This document shows, piece by piece, positions 1 through 10,899 of a DNA stretch of 64,000 nt (the first letter of the stretch is position 1; every line of letters begins with the position of its first letter). A program made the translations under genes and the position numbers. The notes under the pieces are model-generated. The model made no database searches, was not told the DNA's origin, and was given only the letters and a program-made list of their open reading frames with translations. The stretch comes from Sipunculus nudus. Lineage: Eukaryota > Annelida > Sipuncula > Golfingiida > Sipunculidae. The stretch is from contig CM049316.1 of the NCBI GenBank assembly GCA_026874595.1, forward strand, positions 20,919,839 to 20,983,838. Direction: 5' to 3'.

Positions 1-2250
1 GAAGGACTGGCTAGCCCAGCTGGACTATAGGTCTGTGTCCCAGGGAACATTGTGACAACTATTTAACAGTGTTTCTCGTCTTTATTTGCAAAAGACAATT
101 GTGTCATTTTTATGATATGTGCTCATGTGTTATTTTCAGACTGAATAGGCATCCTTATTGTGCATGTATTATATCATTCGTCGAATATGACTCCATGGCG
201 CAGCCTCTCATTTTTTATTAGTAAGGTATTTTATTCTTTTTGAGCCTGTTATATTACAACAGCCGTTGGGACATATTGTCACGCACAGTACACCACCTTT
301 CCTGCAAAAGTAAATAAAAAAATATAAAGCTAAATTTCATGATTTGTGCATTTCGAAAATTTAATCTGTTAATATTTTCATGATATGGATGTTATCCAGG
401 AAAATATATTGAAAAGTTTCGGGGTTGAGTTTCTTTTCATTATAAGGAGTACCATTTAGATATATGTATCATTATCTTCAACGGATTTATAGTCAGGGCT
501 GTTCGGGGGCTGCTCGGGGAAAGCTGAGTTACAAGCTATTGTAGTTCTAACATTTCCTTAAAATATACCCTATAAACAGTGCTATTTTATCAGAAGTGGA
601 CAACATAAATAGCTCCACAAATCAAATTGCTTAGCAGGAAAGTATTGGAGTATTTGTAAAGCAAACATGCGTTTAGCCTTTCTTTCAAATCGACATAACG
701 GCCATTTTTCAGAAAATGCATTGCGATCCATGTTTCAAATAACATAAATGGAAAATGCATTAAATCAAAATGCCGCAAAGACAGTAAATGCCACAATTGC
801 TCTCTACTCCCATTCCCCCTGCTTATTTGAGGCTTGATTTATGGAATGCTTATGGTAATGCTTTGGTTTCTCCTGTATACAGGGAGTGTTACTCGGCTTA
901 TTACTAAGTAACATAAGCTTATTACTTATTACTATGGACAGTGGGTTGGCGATGAAATTGTTTTTTTATGTGAGCGGCGTGACATAGGCTTAGGTACAGA
1001 TGTCCTTTTGGTAAAAAAATTACGATGCTAGTATCCACCAAACGCGTACTCTAACAAGTGTGACTCTCCAGAAATACCCTTGCACATTTATCGTGATCCT
1101 AGAGAACAATTTCTTACAACAGTCATACCAACGACTGTGTCACGCGTGCTATGTGAACAAACTACCAAAAAGCGATATTAATTCGGACAAAAGTCTGCTG
1201 ACACCGAGGCGTAATGTTTTATGTGGACGTATTCATTGGTGTGGGATACTAAGAAAAGTCAACAAGTCGTCTGGTCCAGAAGTGTTGGCTGCAGATTCAG
1301 TTAAGAAATGTGAGATATGCGACTTAACCTACCGCGGTGCCGTTAAGGCCTCTGTCAAAGCAATAAAGCGCATATCACTTCACTTCCAAATACACAAAAA
1401 ATTGTTTCAAATTGGGATGCTTATATCAGTGTTTGAATTTCCTACGACATCCTTATCAATGTCTCGTGCCACAATGACAAGAAGACATGCCATAATCAGT
1501 GCCATTATTTTATCACTTCTGAGGCAACTGTTATTCACGCTTGCACTGCACTTGAGACTGACCAACAAAACACGTCTCGTATAAATGTATTTATTCTATA
1601 GAATAAATGTTAAGGTTGCTTATCATTGCGCATCTTCTCATGTACAAATATAGCCATTAATATACTTATAAACACATACACACACACACATATATATATA
1701 TATATATTTATATATATACATAATAAACAACTGATATAAAGCACTTTATACATCCATTGTAAATGAAGTAATGTTCTTTCAAAGGACAGCATGATTCCAT
1801 CTTTTAGCCAATGTCTAGAATGTCGGATATATGTACCCCAATATAGAACCTTTCAAAAACAAAACTTTATCCATGACAGTTACATGGCTGGTCGTTGTTC
1901 AATGACAGGAATATTGAGAGAAGTTTTCTCTCTTTACATATGCATCATTTATCTTTAACTAGCATGTTGGAGCACTGACTTATATGTTACATCCCTGTGT
2001 TAGCATTCTGAGGCTGTGCCAAAAAGAATTTTATCTAGGAATATGTATATGTTATAGCAAGTTGAGTTTTTTCTAGTTATAAAGAAAATCCCTCTATTTA
2101 TCTAAATCTATCAGGTACAAAGTTACTTTGGCAATAAAGAGTAAAACGAAAAAATAAAGTTCAACTGTCTCAGTAATATCCTAACCCAGCCATACTCCTT
2201 ACAAATCTTGATTGCATATATAATTCTAAATTGAATATAGAAACAGAAAT
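1..2250. other. No recognised gene; AT-rich non-coding stretch
   Basis: I see no supported gene here. The longest open frame (1060-1584, plus, 174 codons) begins at GTG, matches no family I know and has ordinary intergenic composition, so it is not called. A short (CA)n/(TA)n run lies at about 1677-1712. Confidence 0.6.
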
Positions 2251-2257
2251 CGAACAT

Positions 2258-2460
2258 GAATATACAGAAAAGTCGGTTCACTACCTATGGGAATCGAACC
2301 TATGACATTCCGATTTCCGATCGTTTGCTGTATCCACTGCGCTACAGCAGATCGATGATCTTTCTGTGTGTTTGCACACTTTATAGGAACCAACGAAGTC
2401 ACGTCGTAGTAGTGACGTTAGTGCGCTACCAACTATATGTGTCGGCACAGCGTCTTGTGG
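2258..2460 (-). mobile_element. tRNA-derived SINE, copy 1
   Basis: Read on the minus strand, the sequence carries a tRNA-like promoter: an A-box-like TGTAGCGCAGTGGATA just inside about 2353, then a B box GGTTCGATTCC at about 2290-2300. The tail reads towards 2258 and ends in a CCGACTTTTCTGTATA motif. A second copy at 10048-10232 shares the tRNA-like part, this tail and the flanking segment through GTGTCGGCAC, so it is an interspersed repeat rather than a tRNA gene. The anticodon arm does not fold as a functional tRNA by eye. Confidence 0.65.
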
Positions 2461-2519
2461 CCTTATTTGGTGTGAAGCATATATTATATACAGAGATGTA
2501 TCAATAGTCATGTCCTTCC

Positions 2520-2622
2520 GATTATCGTTCCTGCAAATACACGGAAGGGATCGGGGATCTGCTGTAGCTCAGTGGACAGAGCAAACAATTGTCAATGAGC
2601 CGACGCTTCTGTATATACATAT
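2520..2622 (+). mobile_element. Truncated tRNA-derived SINE, opposite orientation
   Basis: The sequence GATCTGCTGTAGCTCAGTGG at about 2556-2575 is a good tRNA-type A box on the plus strand, related to the A box of the minus-strand SINE 200 bases away. The B-box half is missing: the text jumps to a tail GAGCCGACGCTTCTGTATA, which is the reverse complement of the outer end of the neighbouring copy. The pair therefore forms a head-to-head foldback with an internal deletion in this arm. Confidence 0.55.
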
Positions 2623-2703
2623 ATACAAAAATACACACACATATATATAAATATACACTCAAGTTCTGCGTTAGCTAGAGGTTCATAGCAATTCATATAG
2701 CGA

Positions 2704-2705
<2 letters not shown>

Positions 2706-2747
<42 letters not shown>
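2706..2747. repeat. (TA)n microsatellite
   Basis: Perfect alternating TA run just 3' of the frameshifted Toll-like receptor gene. It generates meaningless IYIYIY open frames. Confidence 0.95.
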
Positions 2748-2750
<3 letters not shown>

Positions 2751-2775
2751 GAGTTTGACATTTGCATTTAAAAAA

Positions 2776-5132
2776 TCAAATATTGCTTGCCGCACTGAGG
2801 TCTCCTTGTGTAGACGATAGTGCTGACCGAAGACGTGACCAAAACACTGGAACATGGTCGATCATATCTTGCCCGGGCCACACGAGATACGTGTGACTCC
2901 TTAAAATGGCCTTTAGGGTGCGCGGCATATCAGTGGTTGGGATTTTCTCAAGCAATATAACAATCAGTTTATCTACTCCTCTTTCCATCATGTGGATTCG
3001 GGCCATGTGCATTTCAAATTTACACCAACCACTGCGAATAAAATGTCGTGACAACACAATAATGGTTCTGCGACTCGTTGAGATACTTCTAAGGATATTC
3101 TCTTCAATCGGTCGACCGATTTCAAAGTCTCTATGGTGAAAACATAGTCTAAATGGGGCTTCCCTTCCTTCTAGGTTTGCAATCAGGTGATTATCTACCC
3201 ACGGCAAGTCCCTCTCATTGTAGGCTACCAAAGCATCATATTGAAAAGCCCCATCTTCCTCGAACAGTTCAGCGAAGAGTTCCCGCCTGATTTTCAAACG
3301 CAGGCAGGAATATTTTATGTCCCATCGGTGACGATAAATAACCACAGACAATGACAAACAAACTGTAAGGATAACAAGACAACTTGCGGTTACATACAGC
3401 CATTGAAAGCTTATGCAGTGTTTTTCAAGATGCGGTAAAATATCTCTGCCTAAATGAGCCAAAGGTACTTGCTTTCCACGAAGATTGCATGTCATTTCCT
3501 CAATATTTCTTAGACTGTGTATAATTAAGTTGATTGATTTTAGAAATTCTAAAGAATTGCATGAACATTCCAAAGGGTTGCCCATCAGGTACAGGTTAAA
3601 ACTATTTCCTGGTCTATCTGCTGCCATGAAAGCTTTGTTTACTTGTGATGCAACATCATTCTGCAAGTACACAATTCTGTTGTTGGAAAGGTCCAGTGTT
3701 GTCAGACCGTGCATGATTTTGCTAGGAGCTGAGAAGTCAAGCAAAAAGTTGTTTTTCAGGAGAAGACGCTCCAAATGCAGTGAGTTTCTTTCATTGAAGT
3801 ATTTAGGTGATATATAGTAGATGTTGTTATACGAGAGATCAAGGTATTTCAAATTATTGAATGTGGTAATGGATCATCATTTTTTGCAATCCTTTTACCA
3901 AGGTCATTGTGGGCCAAATTGGCCCAAACGATAGCTGCAGCTAAGGTTCTGCCAATGCATTGATTGGAAATTTTGCTTAATTTGACATGTGCGATGTTAA
4001 TCGATATACCGACGGCAGGGTATTGCAGTTCTGTAAACCCAGTACACAGAAGTTTAAGATTACTGTAAGAGATGTCTATAAACACGTCTACCATATGCTC
4101 TTCATTTAATATGTATACGTACTTATTGTATGGCCACTTGATAAACCTACCCAAATGTCGAGCATTTACAGCTGCGAGATTTTTTGGCCAAGGAATAGGA
4201 AAAAATTGTCTTACTAAATTTTGTTCCTGAATAAATCCACCACTAAATTTACTCTTCTTCCTCTTTGTATCATTACCGGCGACAATCGGATGACTTTTGC
4301 TCGAAGCTAGCTCACGTGGAAGCAAACTGCAACCATATAATTCACTTTTTAATTTTTCTTTTTGCAAGTACGGGTCTTGATTTCCTATTTCTAAAAGTGT
4401 TAAACGGGATAAGCCCAAGAGGAAAGTAAAAGAAGACAGTTCATTTAGACTGAGGCGAAGTTCTACTATATTTGGTGTAAAATTAGCTATTATTCCTTGT
4501 ATTTTTGCTATTCTGTTATCACTAAGGTCAAGATGAGTTAATGATGGTGTCCTCATGGATTCTAATAATTCAATAGAGACAACATTACTAGGACGCTCCA
4601 TGTGAAGCGCTACATGTTGCAGTGTCAGTTCCTTTAATTTTGATTTTTGCAGTGAGCGCAGTAACGATATTAAAACGCGGTATTTATTGTTGCCAAGCTT
4701 CACGTTGAAGGACATATCTAGTGTTTCTAAACTTGTTAATGGTTTAAAGACATGTGATATCTTAAGCTGTTTGGGATCTAATCCTAGATAATTTCTACTG
4801 AGATCGAGGGTTCGTAAATTTGAAAGTCCCTCAAAGGCTTTTACATCCATAAGTCGGATACCCAATACACTTAAGCGTAACGTAACCAAGTTAACACACT
4901 TAATAAAGGCATAACCCCTTATTAGGGTTATGTGGTTTAAATGCAGAGAAAATCCCGTTACATTTTCTTCGCAAAGATCTGGTACTTCGGTTAAGTTTTT
5001 GCGCTCGCAGTCCACAAATATAGAGCCTTCTTTAAATGTGCAAATACAAGGGGTGCATTTGAACATTTTTGCAGCAGGGCAAACCACATAAACGTATAAA
5101 GGAAAAATGATGCTCATAGCAATGTACTTCAT
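2776..5132 (-). pseudogene. Toll-like receptor gene, full length but split by one frameshift
   Basis: Toll-like receptors are membrane pattern-recognition receptors that signal through TIR adaptors such as MyD88. Two minus-strand frames (5132-3849 and about 3866-2776) together give about 785 residues colinear with the intact receptor at 54667-57069. The ATG at 5132 opens a signal peptide (MKYIAMSIIFPLYVYVVCPA), then a Cys-rich LRRNT (CTPCIC...C...LCEE), about 15 LRRs with a non-LRR insert, one LRRCT (NPLECSC...C...C), a TM helix (about 3408-3334) and a TIR domain (about 3240-2815). TIR boxes are YDALVAY, RDFEIGRPIEENI and FW. The reading frame slips at about 3852-3868: PLPHS runs to a stop while NNLKYLDLSYNN continues in the next frame, consistent with one missing base. 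A minus-strand splice acceptor (TTCTTTCTTTTGCAG ending at 5313) lies upstream in the 5'UTR. No other break is visible, so recent loss or an assembly error are both possible. Confidence 0.88.
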
Positions 5133-5312
5133 GATTTCTGGTGATCCCGGTATTAATGAAACACACACAAAAAATGCAGTGTCTTTGTATGTGGCTTTTC
5201 ACAACAGCAGCTGCTCAGGGTTTTAAAAAGCAGTCAAATGATGCACGTTAGTTTGACGCTTATTAGAATATGATCTTCACCCGATGCATTTCAAGAGATA
5301 TCCATAATGTTT

Positions 5313-5330
5313 CTGCAAAAGAAAGAAAAT
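5313..5330 (-). promoter_or_regulatory. Candidate 5'UTR splice acceptor of the frameshifted TLR
   Basis: On the minus strand a pyrimidine tract followed by TTTTGCAG ends at 5313, about 180 bases before the ATG at 5132. The intact TLR has an equivalent acceptor about 124 bases before its ATG. This supports a non-coding first exon followed by one coding exon, but no transcript is available. Confidence 0.4.
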
Positions 5331-5475
5331 ATATTTTAATATCTAGATGTATAATTGTGTATACTGATTTAATAACTGAGAAAAAAAAAAAAAAAGACTG
5401 AGAAAGCCAAAATGTGTGTTTGTAAGGAGCGAAACATAAGGAGACCAACTCTGCATGTTAACAGATATAACAGAC

Positions 5476-5909
5476 ATACTGTGGTTGCCTTTTTGTTCGC
5501 GAGGGTTTAAATTTCGCGATATTCGCGAATGGGAAATAATCGCGAAAATGAAACCCTCGGGAATAATTGGCCAATTGAGTATGTCCTCCTTATTCAGTAA
5601 AACCAATACTTGTATGTGAATAGGTTAGAACAGTGAGAACTTTTATAATAAATTACATGCAGGTTTAGGGAAAACGTTTTCTTAAATTTGAACTAAACTA
5701 CCTGTGCTGTGTGTACGGGACCATCGTTATATGAGCAGAATATCACAAACGCATGACTTATTCTCATTTTATAATATAAACAGGTATGGCTTTACGTAAG
5801 TTTTTATATAGGTTCTGGAGAGATCGCGAAAATGAAACCCTCGCGAATCATTCAAAATTGAGAAATCGCGAAATTTCAGCCTCGCGAATATGAAGCCAAC
5901 CACAGTATA
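5476..5909. mobile_element. MITE with TCGCGAA-rich subrepeats
   Basis: The ends are inverted copies of ATACTGTGGTTG (5476-5487) and CAACCACAGTAT (about 5897-5908). TA may be the target duplication, which would fit a Tc1/mariner-like non-autonomous element. The inside carries repeats of the type TCGCGAAAATGAAACCCTCG at about 5540-5559 and 5824-5843, plus other CGCGAA motifs. No coding capacity is seen. Confidence 0.6.
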
Positions 5910-6610
5910 TGTCGAAGAGTAATTAAAAATGTTTAATTACTAACTGAATAAATGTAAATGACTAAACAATAAAATATTTTCAAGCAAACAGGTACAAGAT
6001 GTACGTTCTAGCTTGCACTGCCATATGTTTATGGACAGAATACCATTTCACATACATTCGACGACGGCACGTTCTACAGTACATGAGAAAGGTTAATACC
6101 GAAATTAAGGTGGACAATCCCTTGAACAGTATGTTGCACAAGCATGATCTCCAAACACTGGATAGCATATGTAACAATACATTATATGAAACAATCATTA
6201 TTAAATAATACATCATACCTGTACAAGTACAACTGGAAGCTTCTTAGAATGAGTCAAATACAATATCGTGAGAGGCTTAACGACTATAGCAACCTGACAG
6301 CAGGGGGCAGTAAAACACCTATCTACATATAACTCTTAATAATTTAATAGCACAGACAGAAATCGATGTTTTTTATATACGAAGGATGGTTTTCTTTTCA
6401 TGTAACTACATTGTGTTCGGAACAACATTTGCGAAGCTAAGTATTACATAAAGGAGTCTTTGTTTATCAAAATACCAGTCTATATGGTTTTAAGTTACCC
6501 AGAAAGAGTCAATGGTTACAGGAATTTTTGTATATTTTCATAAACATGGTGTGACATATAACCAGATAACTTATACGTGCACAAAAGCATCGGCGACTGA
6601 TAGTAATGAT
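5910..6610. other. No recognised gene
   Basis: AT-rich sequence with only short overlapping open frames (about 60-78 codons on both strands at 5980-6332) that look like chance. Nothing further is recognised. Confidence 0.5.

Positions 6611-6612
<2 letters not shown>

Positions 6613-6688
<76 letters not shown>
6613..6688. repeat. (TA)n microsatellite with TATG interruptions
   Basis: About 75 bases of TA dinucleotides interrupted once by two TATG steps. Confidence 0.95.
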
Positions 6689-6689
<1 letters not shown>

Positions 6690-6691
<2 letters not shown>

Positions 6692-7423
6692 CATCTAGAC
6701 CGGTGAATGTTTAAATAAAAAATGCTGCAATTCTTACAATGCCATATGGATGTGATCAGCTGCCTTAGCGGATGCCTGCGCTCTCTGAATGCTTTTCTAG
6801 TTCAACGCTAGATTCATGCCAATCGTGTATTATCTCTGTGCATCTGTTACCGATGTTTTATCCTAATGAAAAGAATATTATTTAAATATAGACAGGAATT
6901 CATACACAAAAATTAAGACCCCGATCATTGTATTAAACTAGTCTTGCTTAACAAATAGACGCTAAAATCAGAACAGTTGTATGTTTTTCATATATTCTTA
7001 ATATTTCTCAAATTCATAAACAAAGGCTCTGTTAATCTATCCATGGTCATATCTATAATACAGTTTTGGAAACCACGAATCCATTATGAATTATGCATGC
7101 CACAGTCACTGAAGATATCAGCACTTCCTGGTTAATTATATAAACATCATTATCTTTGTTCAATTATTTATATAACTGATATAGAAATACATATAACATG
7201 GTTCGCAATAGTAAACATTGAGGTTCAGTACCACTTATCATAGGTTCGTTTGACAACATTCATTCTCTTTATATGCTGCATTCTCTTAGACTCTGTAACT
7301 GTCCACGTACAACATGGATGCTTCACAATGACACCTGTCTCACCAGCAAAAAAAATGGTGCTTACTTTAGACGGAATCTGGAAAGACCTTTGCAATCAAC
7401 AATAGAATCCTATACTTCTGGAC
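6690..7423. other. No recognised gene
   Basis: AT-rich stretch with stop codons in all frames apart from short chance frames. No known domain seen. Confidence 0.5.
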
Positions 7424-7431
7424 TGTCAGCT

Positions 7432-7798
7432 ACGGTGGCTCGGATAGGACACCAAGAATCGTGTTCACGCGATAATTATCACATGGCGTTGCTTTAGTAT
7501 GCTATGCTAGCTAAAACCCTCACTTGGAGCAGAATGTCTGTGGTATGTTGTCTGTTGACAACGCCAGAGGATTAATGCAACTTATTTTTTATGGAGAGGT
7601 AGTGGACCACCTTTTGTCCCCTCTTTCGGGGAATAAAACTTTTTTAACGAGAAAATTGCTCAATTTCCAATCTTAATCCAGTGCAGAGAAACATGCCTTA
7701 AGGATTATAGATGAAGGTCTTACGGTATTATCTATCTGTATTTATCTCGTAGGAACGAGATAATAATAAATGTCTTTATGTCCTATACGAGCCACCGT
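7432..7798. mobile_element. MITE, 19 bp inverted termini and 8 bp target duplication
   Basis: Left end ACGGTGGCTCGGATAGGAC (7432-7450) and right end GTCCTATACGAGCCACCGT (7780-7798) are reverse complements with one mismatch. The element is flanked by TGTCAGCT (7424-7431) and GGTCAGCT (7799-7806), an 8 bp duplication with one change, as expected of hAT-type transposition. A short hairpin, TTATCTCGT/ACGAGATAA, lies near the right end (about 7741-7762). Size is 367 bp with no transposase, so it is non-autonomous. Confidence 0.75.
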
Positions 7799-7806
7799 GG
7801 TCAGCT

Positions 7807-9760
7807 GAATTAACTTACAAAACAAATTTTGATTTCTTTTGTCCACTATGATGTCCATAATCTAACACATGTTAAAGATACCACACATGAAAAAGTAGGT
7901 AGTTAGCTTTACCAATCTTTGCACTTCAAGTCCCCCGCTGCTGGACACGGTCGCCATTGTAAATAACTTGAAAGTAATTAAAATGAAGCACTCTCCATCG
8001 ATAAGGTGGTGTTGTTCGACTCGATGATAACCATTTGAGTCCGACGCCGCCGTTATTTTGCGCAATCTCCAGCCGAGGTTAGGTCAAGCCGAGCCGATTT
8101 TATGTAGCTCAGATTGGACTGAGAAAAATTTAATACAAAAAAAATAAAGCTTTTACAAATAAAATTGTCCGAAACATTTACAGACTAATACAGAAGAAGA
8201 CCATCCTTTTTCTATTTTGGAAGAGTGACTGTGAGCGTTTTCCTTATGTGGCAAACATTGCCAGGGAACATGCGCTTAGCTGATGAACCACGTTTTTTAA
8301 ATGTTCCGGTTTTGTTATTTTTTATGTTAGGAAACGGTGTGACACCAGGACAAAATATACTCGATCCGTAAGCGCATACTAATTAAATGTAAAATGGATG
8401 CAATATATCAGACTTAATATAAATAACTTGTTTAAATAAAACGGGTACTTTTTAACATCGTCAAATGAAAAGGCTTTCAGGTCAGTTAAAGCCAGCCGAT
8501 ATTTTGCAAGGCGAGTGGAGCCACAAAGCTTGGCTTACTTCTACAGTCAGCCGTCTTTTCGTCCAACCCAGCTGCATTTGAGTGGCTTACACGGCTCCGT
8601 GCTCTATAACCATCAAATTCGGACGGGATATTACAATCCGCCGAGGACCATACCAGGTCGCCGGCGGAGAAAGTCGAGCGTTCCACACCTCGACTGAACA
8701 AAGCCCTTAATGTAAACATTCATTTTCCATGTCGGACAATTGTAAATTTAGACATGTATCATAATACACAGATGAGAAGAAAAATATGACACAATACTAC
8801 AATATAATATATTTGTAATATTTATACTGTTGATATAATACAGTGATTAAATTTATAGTTAGGATTATGGTTAATTTGTGGTTTCCAGTTGATATTAGGT
8901 AACGTTGTTGTGTGTATGATTATACAGTGTCTGTAAAAGTATGATTCAGTAGCTTTTAGTGTCAGCAGACCTTAAGGAATCTAAAGTTACCTGACAAAAT
9001 ATATTTGGTTCTGGTATTGACCAATGTCCTGTACGTTTAGGTAAAGGAGATAGTTATGTCGCGATTCATATTGCAAGGGGGTTTAAATGATAGAAAATGG
9101 GAATTAATTTACTTTTTTTTACTTCAATACTATCCCAGGTCAAATAAATGCAACTATTGATACTGTTTATTTGATCAAGGATTATCAGATGCACCTTTCC
9201 TGCATCCATTAAATCCATCATAACCACTTGGATGTAACCATGAAGTTAATTGACTATTATTTAGCAATTTATACTACAGATAAACAATGTACATAAAATG
9301 TTCTTTTGATTCCTAAGTATAGAAGAAATCCTTGTTAAACGCTTGTACCAATATTTCTAAACAATACCAGTAACCGTCGAAATGGTTCATTGAACAATAA
9401 AGGCTTTTTAAGGCTGTAATAAGAAAAATTAATTAAATTTTATCTTGCAATGTTATACAACAAGTACATACTTTATAATAAAATGCATTTTATATTTCCG
9501 AATAGATAAAAATAATTGAAATTTCCGTTAAACAATTTTTCCAATAATTGAAAACAATATCTGTGCACAGCGCAGGTAAATTATTGAACAAGAAAGGTTT
9601 TTCTTATGTAACCATTCCCAAGTTGTCAAAGTCGTCCAGTTCATATGACAAATTTATATTTGCAGATAAATTAACAAGAAATTCACTCGATCACACGTGC
9701 AATATATATCAGGGATTGAAACATAAACTTATTTAGTTTATAAACCTTTATAGAAATTTG
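7807..9760. other. No recognised gene
   Basis: Mostly AT-rich. A slightly GC-richer patch at 8500-8700 is open in two frames on opposite strands (plus 8515-8697, minus 8719-8486), but neither product resembles a known protein. Confidence 0.45.
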
Positions 9761-9766
9761 AAGCCA

Positions 9767-9769
<3 letters not shown>

Positions 9770-9807
<38 letters not shown>

Positions 9808-9962
9808 TGTGTGTGTGAAGAGAGAGAGAGAGGGGGGGGGGGGTTGGGAGAAAGAAAAAGGTAAATAATGTCCTTGAAAATTTCAATGAGGGTCCGTCCA
9901 CCTGTACGATAATAGCATGATATAATTTGCATCTCCAAGATTCGGTATAATGAATTATATAT

Positions 9963-9998
<36 letters not shown>
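9770..9998. repeat. Microsatellite cluster: (TA)n, (GA)n, G-run, (TA)n
   Basis: A TA run (about 9770-9802), a GA run followed by about twelve G (about 9818-9843), and two more TA runs (about 9955-9998) lie within 230 bases. Confidence 0.9.
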
Positions 9999-10047
9999 GA
10001 TGCATGAATGGCCATGCCTGTTCATAGTATATAGATAAGGAAGTACT

Positions 10048-10232
10048 ATACACAGAAAAGTCGGTTCATTGCCGATGGGAATCGAACCCCTGATCTTTCG
10101 ATTTCCGGTCGGCTGCTTTAACCAGTAAGCTACGACAGATCCCGAACCCCTTTGTGTATTTGCATACTTTTTTACGAACCAGTGAAGTGACGTCAGAGTG
10201 CTAACGACTACTTGTGTTGGCACCGCGATATA
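10048..10232 (-). mobile_element. tRNA-derived SINE, copy 2
   Basis: On the minus strand an A box TCGTAGCTTACTGGTTAA (about 10133-10116) is followed by a B box GGTTCGATTCC (about 10079-10089) and the same tail (CCGACTTTTCTGTGTATA) as the copy at 2258-2460. Similarity continues beyond the tRNA part through a TTTGTGT..TTTGCA segment to GTGTTGGCACCGCG, which defines a repeat of about 185 bases. It abuts a TACA/TA microsatellite. Confidence 0.7.
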
Positions 10233-10259
10233 CATACATACATACATACATACATACAT

Positions 10260-10322
<63 letters not shown>
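10233..10322. repeat. (TACA)n followed by (TA)n microsatellite
   Basis: About seven TACA units then about 60 bases of TA repeat, directly joined to the SINE end. Confidence 0.95.
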
Positions 10323-10325
<3 letters not shown>

Positions 10326-10335
10326 AATCCCTTCA

Positions 10336-10464
10336 TGTTGGACGTCCGTGGAGATTGCGGATCTTAAATATCTCCGGCGCGAGTTTGGAATTCTGTCTAC
10401 ATCCCCCACTCGTGAACAGCTGGTGGATGTTATCAAAAGAGACCAATCTGTTCTGGAAATATAG
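10336..10464 (+). other. Possible coding remnant, unidentified
   Basis: A 129-base stretch with near-balanced composition stays open up to TAG and reads [18 protein letters not shown] followed by TSPTREQLVDVIKRDQ. It looks protein-like (amphipathic, charged, helix-turn-helix or SAP-like spacing), unlike the surrounding TA-rich translation. I do not recognise the family. It could be an exon end or part of a transposon open frame. Confidence 0.3.
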
Positions 10465-10499
10465 TTTTCACACGATATTAATGTCAAAGACACTTATTT

Positions 10500-10899
10500 T
10501 TCTCATACCCCATTAAATATTTAATTCATAGTCAACATAGATAGATATCTATGAAGGTATAGATGTCAACATCCAGGTAAATACCCAAACAGTAGAAGTA
10601 TTTCAAACTCTGGTACTGTAACTGGCCTCAGCTCCCAGTGTTTGCAAAACCGAAAGCTGAGTGATGTGATCTTTGTTTAGGGCTTGAATTGAAATCTTCA
10701 AAACATTGAGACTTGATCACAAAAAAGAGGGGTCTCGGTAGAGACAAGTATTACATTTAATAATTATGACACTAGTTAAGAAAATAAATTTGTCCTAGAA
10801 GCGGACATCGACGTTACGTGTGCCGAATTGTAAGGCTCAAATCAGAACGGAATCTGGTCAACCTTAATGGAGTAGAACCATTTTGTGAATTAATTATAA
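10500..10899. other. No recognised gene
   Basis: Non-coding sequence with no clear repeats before the ACCTTGACC-type repeat begins. Confidence 0.4.

Noticed and set aside
1060-1584. 174-codon plus-strand open frame
   Set aside because: Starts at GTG, has no recognisable motif or splice context, and composition matches the non-coding flanks.
2281-2355. tRNA gene on the minus strand
   Set aside because: A and B boxes are good, but the anticodon arm does not pair and the sequence recurs at 10 kb with the same non-tRNA tail, so it is a SINE.
9738-10493. 251-codon minus-strand open frame
   Set aside because: Mostly Ile-Tyr repeats from (TA)n plus SINE sequence; not a protein gene.
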